From positions 496,001-560,000 of the forward strand of contig JAECYW010000020.1 of the NCBI GenBank assembly GCA_023014335.1: DNA of 64,000 nucleotides, in the 5' to 3' direction. Of this stretch, positions 57,150-64,000 are shown piece after piece. This DNA comes from Galerina marginata. Taxonomy: Eukaryota > Basidiomycota > Agaricomycetes > Agaricales > Galerinaceae. Position numbers and translations under genes: made by a program. Numbering within the stretch: position 1 is the stretch's first letter; the number at the start of each line of letters is the position of its first letter. A model generated the notes under the pieces. It was given only the letters and a program-made list of their open reading frames with translations. It made no database searches and was not told where the DNA came from.

Positions 57150-58722
57150 CTACTTTACATTTGACATATCTTCTAATTTGGTAAGCAGGTTAAGATGTGT
57201 TTGCCATTTTGAAGAGCGAAGGCTAAGAAGCTCCTCATATAAACCGGGCTTTTTCACTTTAAGATCCTGGACTGTAGAATACCCATACTCCGCATACCTA
57301 AAAAGGCCTCCCGGAGCAAATTGGGTGAAGGATACTCTCCAGCTGCCCTCAGCAACAGGAATATTGGAATGGGTGAAGATGGCAGAAGGGATGAGAATCA
57401 GAGAACCAGAAGGGAATTCGATAACTAGCCTGAGTTCCCAAATTATAAAGTGGCCGCCTATTGTAGCATCAAAAGAACCTCCAGCCTGGATACTGCACCA
57501 GGCAATTGGAAGGTCCATAACGTCCTTGTGCTTGTAGGTCCAGACGCTTGGCCCAAAATTAAAGGCGGCGCAGGGGTAGATACTGGTAGGGAAGTTTCGC
57601 CTGAGTTTGGGCTTCTCAACGTAAAGGGCGTCTAAGATTTTCTTGCAGTAATCATACACTCCCCTGGCCCAGAATGCAAGAGAGGCTAGATAAAATTTGT
57701 CAGTAAGAAATGGAAGGTTGAGGAAAAGAGCAACGGAGGCTTACCACTAGCAAAAGTAGCCAACCGGCTGATGTCTTTATCAGCGAGCAACCGCCTGGCC
57801 ATAGCTGTGTTTCCATGGTTGTCCAAGGTAACCGGCTCCAATGTTCCTTTTCCATGCATAACGCCCACGTTCATAGCTGGTGCTGCGTGGCGGCGGTGTT
57901 TACGCTCTTTAGGTCTGAAGGTAGCTCTGCTACCTTCGTCTCTGATGGTAAAAAAGGCGCGCTCAGCCGCTTCATCATACTTTGGATCATGGGGTCGGCC
58001 AACTAGTACGCCGATGATTCTGCCATTTTTGTCGACAATCGGCATATCGGTTCTGTGGAGCATTCAGAAGAAGGAGCCATTTTATACGAGCAATGTTTAC
58101 CTACCGCCCATCCCATTTGATTACCCGAAAACCCAGAGCTTGAAGCTCTTCAAGGGTATATCTTCTTTGAGCGTCTTCTGGCTTGCTTGGCTTCGCACTG
58201 TAGGCGCCAGAGGTCGTCGGTGCCTCAGCAAAATCGTAAGTCGTTGCAATAGGAACTGCTTTCTTGAAAACACGTTCTTGAACTTCCGGTCGAGGAAACT
58301 GGCCAGCCTCATCCTTCCAGGCCTGGCGTTTTCGCTTCCTCCGAAGGTGGGAAGCGGAGACAGGCTTGGCCATACTCAGGTTTGGGGAAAACTCTGGCAG
58401 CGACAAATCCGGCGTAGGCGCAGGTATATCTGCAAGGGCCTCAACTCCAACCGAAGGAGACAGACATGCAGCCAACAGTTCCTGGCAGCCAACAGGATCC
58501 AGGCAAGTAGGAGGTAATTCCTGGTCCAGGAGGTCCAGAAATGCAGCTTGCTCATCTACTGAGGTGCGCAACAGAGTGCCAAAGTCCACGTCACATAAGA
58601 CAGGCTCGTAAGGAGAGTAGGTCCTACCAGACCTAGTCTGCAGAAAATAGTAAGCAGAGAGTAATGTTAGCGGGTTTAAAGAGCACTGAGCTACTTACCG
58701 TCCGTCTAGTCCGAGAGTCCAT
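57150..58722 (-). CDS. TET/JBP-family Fe(II)/2-oxoglutarate dioxygenase (466 aa)
   Basis: Exons 58722-58699, 58637-58105, 58052-57745 and 57685-57150 join in phase to 466 residues. The N-terminus is partly disordered with a basic patch (ASHLRRKRKRQAWKDEAGQF). RRYTLEELQALGFRVIKWDG and DKNGRIIGVLVGRPHDPKYD lead into the region shared by fungal TET/JBP proteins. The double-stranded beta-helix shows the iron-binding H-x-D in WTYKHKDVMDLPIAWCSI and the distal His in LILIPSAIFTHSNIP; GSWRVSFTQFAPGGLFRYAE supplies the Arg expected to hold 2-oxoglutarate. Such enzymes oxidise 5-methylcytosine in DNA (TET) or thymine (JBP), and are greatly expanded in mushrooms in company with KDZ transposons. No KDZ transposase lies within the window. 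The frame is intact. Confidence 0.85.
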
Positions 58723-60830
58723 ACACACTGTAAGAAAAGGAGTTAGCTTTCGGGTTTTGACAAGAAAAACAACCCCGTCCCTGGCGTGAGTCGAAAGGTT
58801 GTTGGAGTAGCAGACGAGCTGCAAAGTAGGAGGGAGATCTTACCTGCTTAAATCCCAAGGGGTTTTGGCCAGCTGGAGGCGACGGACGTGAAGGTTAGTT
58901 AAGAAGGTTTTCTCAACAATTTAGTCACGGCGGGTGTAACATTGCAAGACCGCTTTAGGAAGTCCCCATCACCGCTCCATGAATCAGAGTCCATGTAGCC
59001 CCGCGCCGGCCTCAACCGCCACGGTCAGAAGCCTGATGTCCTGAAAATGCGCTGCCGAGTGGACTGGCCTCACTTCGACGTTCTTTCTCGACGGCCTTTC
59101 CCCTTGACAGGGCTATTATAGTGCGTTAGTAGTCTTCAATACGACGCTTAGGGCCTAATGCCATCCCTTCTAGCATTTTCCTTTCAAGACGTCCTTTTCC
59201 TTTCAAGACATCCTTTTCTCAATCTACCGCGGATCGTCCTACAGAAGTTGGACATGCTGGCTTGTCGTATTACCGCGCTTCTGGGAAAGGCATCGTCCCT
59301 CAGCGGCTCGCTCTGCGCGGTTGAGTTATATAGGCAGGAAATTGAAGGGATTCAAATGGGGAGAACACACCAGGTGCGACACGAAAACTACCCCTGCTGT
59401 GGAGCTAACCCACACATCATCCAATCCCAGCACCGGCAAGTACATCACCCCCGTTTGCCGCCCTGTCAAAGCGACGATGCCTGCGGTGGGGACGCGGAAA
59501 CCCGTCGCGTCGGGGTAGGGTGCTTGTATGTCGTCGTCGACAGGGCTAATACAGGTCCAGGTTTGCCCCCTCGACCGCTCCCGCCTCGTTGACGGCAGGG
59601 ACTGCGTCCGCCACCTCTCACAACATGGCGCGGATGAGGCGGCCCATCACCAGCGCCTCCATCACGCCATAATTGCCGTCGCTGCTCCTTCCACCCACGT
59701 CGACGTGGCTAATGCAGTTTGATAGCAAGGTCGGTTACTTGCACCTTGGATCTTTCAATTGAAAAGCTCATGTTTACCCTCTTAGGCTCGGTCTGCAACC
59801 CACACCACACCGGCACCTGCACCTGTGCCGACTCGGAGCCTGAACCCAGGATCCAGGACCCAAGATGGCGCGAAAATGGACGACGGAGAGGCGAAGTACG
59901 GTAGGCGAAGTACGGTAGGCGGGATCGGGCAATTGGATATCTGCGTCGTCTGACGGCGGGCAGCTTGGTAAGTCCTCCTTTCCAACTTTTCCCCACGGAC
60001 TGTGTAGCTAACGCCCGCCAGTCTCGTAGCCTTCCTCCGGGCCTTGCTCACATCCGGCACCTCGCACCCCGGTCCTCTGCGCTTCCGGCTCCGGCTTCAA
60101 CCTCCAAAGGACAGCAACGACGATTGTGTCATCGACTACTGGAAATAGTCGAGATTGCCATCCGTGCGTCGACTTGACCGTGGGCGGTGCTGGCGGTGTG
60201 TCTCGACGATCCGCAGAAGCGCAGAAGTTCGAGGTTGGCGTCGAGGTCCCGAGGTTGAGGTGGAGTTCTGACGACGGCTGGAAACGAGGTGAGTGAGCAT
60301 TCGATCACGATATGAACGTTACTTATCTCATTATCTTGATAGTTTGCTTGAGAGTTGACATGGCCTCTGCGCTTGTGGACCATCGCACGTCGAGCTCTTG
60401 AATGCCCACGTCGATGCAGTGCTAGGAAGTGGGTAAGTAAAATTTTAAACACATACAAACTAATACTCGCTTACTTTTAACAGCTCAGATAGCCCCCTCC
60501 CCCACGTACCCTCTGATGAGGTTCTTCCACCCTCCAGCTCGCCATCCTCCCGACCTTGTTTTGAAGCCAGACAAAGGCGCAGACAAGGCAATCCCTTCCC
60601 ACAAGCCCCAACTGCCATCAGCGCCGCCACAATTTCCAACTTTATTGCATGACTACTGGTCCTGTTATTTGACATTTTCCTTCACAACTCATTTTGTAAT
60701 AATAAAAAATACCATTAGCCTTACTTTGCACATACGAAAAAAATGGACTCATAAGCAAAGCAAAGCAATAATAGCCCACAAATGAACCTGAAATAGTTTG
60801 TGCCAATGATACAAACTGAGAAGAATAGCG
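58723..60830. other. No supportable gene
   Basis: GC-rich from about 58980 to 60260, with short ORFs of simple composition on both strands. No motif, exon chain or repeat boundary was identified. The interval resembles 47520-48700 in composition only. Confidence 0.4.
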
Positions 60831-61757
60831 CTACTCGTCTTCTTCCTCCAGATCAGTGTCATACAAGTCAACATCTTCTTCTGGCATAGACATCCAAGGC
60901 AGTGGCTCTCCAAACAGCAATCTTTCACCAAAATCCTTCGGTCTGATATTTATAGAGTTCCAACTGCTTGAAGGGGCAGACAGTGGGGAGCCAGTCAATT
61001 CATGCAACCTGCGTTTGTACAGCTTGTTGGATCCTGTCCAATAATAATCGCCTATTCCTGTTTCTTCATCGTAGCCGTGGAAGAGGTATACTCTTGAGAC
61101 ATGGTCGTTTTTCTCGAACCAACACTCCACCAAGAGGCTGAAATCTCCATTTGCAATGGCAAGCGGTGTCTTCAATAAAAACAGATTGAGGGAAGTGCAG
61201 GAAGAGATGAAGGGAATCCATAGAGGACCATCCCAAGGGTATTCCGTTGTCCCATTCTATATGTGGAGGAGTGTGAAAATAAGACCAGAGACAAGTGACA
61301 TGAACAGACGTACCTCTTCCACAGAACATATATATTTCACCCGGAGTATCTGCAAATGCTGAAGGGCAATTTTCCAGCCAGGTGTCTGCATTTCTTCTAA
61401 GAAGTTTGGCCGATGTCCGCAGTGGAGGTTGAGCTCCGTTATTCCTGAGGCCGACAGGGTATTGCCCAGTAAGGAGGTTAACTCAGAGCTTTCTGGAATG
61501 GAAACTTCTAAAAAGTAGAGACTGCCGAAGTTGAATGCGCCACAGAAGCTTTCATCAAAATCTTTGCATAGGCCAATGAACTTCTCCACAGCTTCATCGT
61601 CTTCCAGTTGGGCGTGCTCCTGGTTACCGACTAGCTTCCTACAGATTCGGTGTTGAGAAATGAATGCCCGATAAGTTTTAGGGAGGTTCTGTTTTATTCT
61701 GGAACCAAGATAAAAAGCGAGAATCTCATCGCGAAGTTCCTGTGGGACTTTGGTCAT
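60831..61757 (-). CDS. F-box/LRR-like protein (289 aa)
   Basis: Two exons, 61757-61314 and 61256-60831, joined by a 57-nt phase-0 intron, give 289 residues. The start MTKVPQELRDEILAFYLG is like the first helix of an F-box (xVPxELxxEIL). The middle shows leucine-rich-repeat-like turns (ITELNLHCGHRPNFLEEMQT; ALQHLQILRVKYI; CTSLNLFLLKTPLAI). The C-terminus is acidic (EEDVDLYDTDLEEEDE). F-box proteins recruit substrates to SCF ubiquitin ligases and are numerous in mushrooms. The F-box core is short and partly unclear, so this may be a divergent or incomplete member. Codon quality is even across both exons. Confidence 0.6.
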
Positions 61758-63708
61758 GGGTCAGTAAATGAATAAAATTCAACTTGAAAATATGGAACAT
61801 GCATTGGGCAGGAAGGGCTCTTATGTATTGCAGTTTGCTAAGTATCGGTGCCATGAGAGGAGTGTAAAACTGCTAGCAGCGTGGCGAGTGTGGTTGAAGT
61901 TCGAGTTCCTGATTCGGGTATTTCATCATCATTAGGTCATTCACACACTTCCACCCTCGTCGTCGTGCAAGTAACATCGCTACTCATCGCGGCGTCCATC
62001 TCTCTTCTCAAGATCGAGTCAAACGGGACAAGGATTAACCTTCGCTGCTGGGTACCCCAACCAGAGATGTAGCGTAGCCCACGCCGCTGCTCCGCTATCG
62101 CGCCACTGCCCCAGCGGCTTACATCTCCGTCACCCTCGCCTCGCTGGGACTGAGTCTGGTCGCACTCGTCAGGAATTCTCTGCGGACGAAGAAACCCAAG
62201 AGGGACCTTGGAATGGGCCCAAGAGGTACGCACCAAACACAATTGCGAATTGTTATCGCATGTTTGACCTTTCGTATTTCCTCCCGTTTTACTTACACTT
62301 CATTTAACCCAGCTTACTGCACCACAGCGTGAATGCGCTAATTTCACCCTGATAGGTACCCTCTCCATTGATATATTATCTACCGCCAGCGACACCCCAA
62401 CGTGTTGATGGAGCAGCCAACGAGGAACACTCCATGGCAGCAATTTCCCTCCCGTCAAGATGCCAGGGTGCGTTTCTGGTCAGTGCCGTTGGATATCCCA
62501 GTCACAAGTAGTGATATATTTGCGATATCCATCTGGATGGTACGTCCTCAAGTTCTTTTTTCATTCTGTTCGTCGACCTTACTATGGCTGTTCGTATCTC
62601 AGCTGTCCTAGGCTAGCCGTACTCGCACCTGAACCAAAGCGCAGTTCGCACCTTGGAGGCCCCATCTCACGCGTGCCAGCACATTACATGATTTGCGATA
62701 GCTGGATACCGCTTCTTTTGGTTCGTCATTCCTGAATGAACTTGAATGCCAATGAGTGACCATGACCTACAGAGCACAACAAGGTACCGTAAACACGTAC
62801 CACTGTCAGCACGGAAATCCAGCGGTTATCGACTCATATGCCCTTCACCATTCCCTCTCTGAATCATCCCGGCGGCCTGTCCTTCAATGTGTGTCAGCCA
62901 CAACAGTTCTATTTAGGTCGCTGCACTCCCTTCACCTCTAACCCCATAAGTTTTGCAGGCTGGGCTCTGTCCGTCGTCCTCGGTACACGCGTACCGACGA
63001 CTTTTCAATGTTCCCTCTCGCTCCCTTCCTTTCATGTTCGGTTGAACTTATTTGGTTCGCTATTTATTACTTTTCGTCCTATTGCCTCACTTTCCGAACC
63101 GTATCGTGTCAAACTCGGTTCCGACCCTTGGCGACAAACAACTAGTCGCTTTTCCTCTTCCTTGGTTAGTCAAGTCACATCCTTTCTCTTGGTTGCATCC
63201 TTAATGACATTTCCCTTACAGTGCTGCAGCCTTTTCCTGCTGCCCGTGGCGCCCAGCTGTCAAAGTCTATCCAGCCTCTGCTCAGTAATCGAGAAGTGCT
63301 CACTCATGAGTAACTCAGCGTTTACTCCCACCGCCTTCGACCTCCCGCCGCTCATGCACGCACCGTCCCTATGTATTCAAACCTCAATCACAGTGTAATG
63401 ATGTAATCCCGGAAGAAAGCACTTGAGGTGACTTGCAGTAGGAAAACACGACGCAGTGGCAAGCACGACCTGATTGGCATGTCCAATCAAGTTGTGCGTT
63501 GATTTTCTTTCCTTTACTTCCTCGTCATCATCTCACGTATATACATTTTGTAGATTGGCCCATCCCCTTGCGTATCCACCTTGTTTCTGCCAGCATTATA
63601 AACCCTGAAGATGACAGCCGTCTCAAGAGCCCAGCACGTACTTTTTCTTTCTTTGTTCTACCTGATAGCATGCCAATCATCATCAATGCTCTTAGACATT
63701 GATCGCGA
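61758..63708. other. No supportable gene
   Basis: Pyrimidine-rich, with several plus-strand ORFs up to 186 codons (62838-63398), all of Ser/Leu/Pro composition and without motifs. Nothing firm. Confidence 0.4.
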
Positions 63709-64000
63709 AGATGGAGGCGCAGCAGTCGAGCTCAACGAACGTTTCGAGGCCAGGCAGTGGGTTTGAGGTTTTTCGAAGCCTACCAGCCTTTTACGGAACT
63801 GGGAAGGATGTGAGGTGAGTTTGGGCTGTTCTGTTGTATGAACGTCACCGTACCGTCTTTTAATCGCTGTAGTAGCTGCACGACCGCACGAGCGCGACAA
63901 CTTTGCTCCCCCGCGGGCTGCCTATGCCTACTACAATACCCGGCGGGCGGGTGGGGTGCTGCTGATGTAGATCCTGCCCCTTTGTTTTCCCCTTCCCTTT
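63709..64000 (+). CDS. Possible first exons of a gene running off the right edge
   Basis: An ATG at 63709 in a good context (GCGAAGATGGAGG) opens an exon reading QQSSSTNVSRPGSGFEVFRS and LPAFYGTGKDVR up to a GTGAGT donor near 63814. A TAG acceptor follows at about 63872 and the frame stays open for some residues. No family can be named from so little; the call rests only on start and splice signals. Confidence 0.3.

Noticed and set aside
62838..63398. 186-codon plus-strand ORF
   Set aside because: Low-complexity Ser/Leu/Pro composition from pyrimidine-rich DNA, no motif and no splice or start support.
1..64000. CRISPR arrays or bacterial operons
   Set aside because: The DNA is intron-rich and eukaryotic; no short regularly spaced repeats with unique spacers were seen.

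Overview
The window looks like nuclear DNA of a mushroom-forming basidiomycete (Agaricomycetes). Genes are cut by many introns of about 37-65 nt with GT/AG ends, and several families are typical of that group: BTB/POZ proteins, TPR-CHAT proteins, DUF6533 and DUF6699 proteins, TET/JBP dioxygenases, and a CE1 esterase with a fungal CBM1. All gene models were spliced by eye. Where exon lengths are given, the reading phase closes across every junction.

Layout, left to right. 1-645: 5' part of a PL1 pectate lyase running off the left edge. 4495-5337: a DUF6699 protein. 8375-18534: a complete 10.16-kb DNA transposon with 90-bp inverted ends and a perfect 6-bp target duplication. It holds an intact DDE integrase resembling the IS3EU class, two uncharacterised nuclear-looking accessory genes, a 162-bp tandem repeat array and an intact host-type BTB gene. 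19117-20403: a secreted CE1 esterase with CBM1. 23219-25269: a DUF6533 membrane protein broken by a 604-bp hAT-type MITE with an 8-bp target duplication. 27653-28566: a single-pass membrane protein. 31065-34226: a frameshifted TPR-CHAT gene whose 5' end runs into the next transposon. 34365-40612: an element with a large GCM-type zinc-finger, PHD and Tudor/chromo-like transposase, bordered by TCACTT-rich DNA. 41630-42949: two tandem p23/SBA1-like co-chaperone genes. 45766-47131: an Agaricomycete-type gene of unknown function. 49199-51854: an OTT_1508-like deaminase. 53051-54985: a MATE fragment joined to a decayed C-terminal piece of 1,3-beta-glucan synthase. 57150-58722: a TET/JBP dioxygenase. 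60831-61757: an F-box/LRR-like protein.

The plant-cell-wall enzymes (PL1, CE1-CBM1) point to a saprotrophic or plant-associated life style. Much of the rest is accessory DNA in which two large transposons, one MITE and several relics have reshaped or broken host genes. The strongest candidate for something little described is the 10.16-kb integrase element with its three passenger genes. Long stretches between genes show no ORF I can support; they are listed as such.
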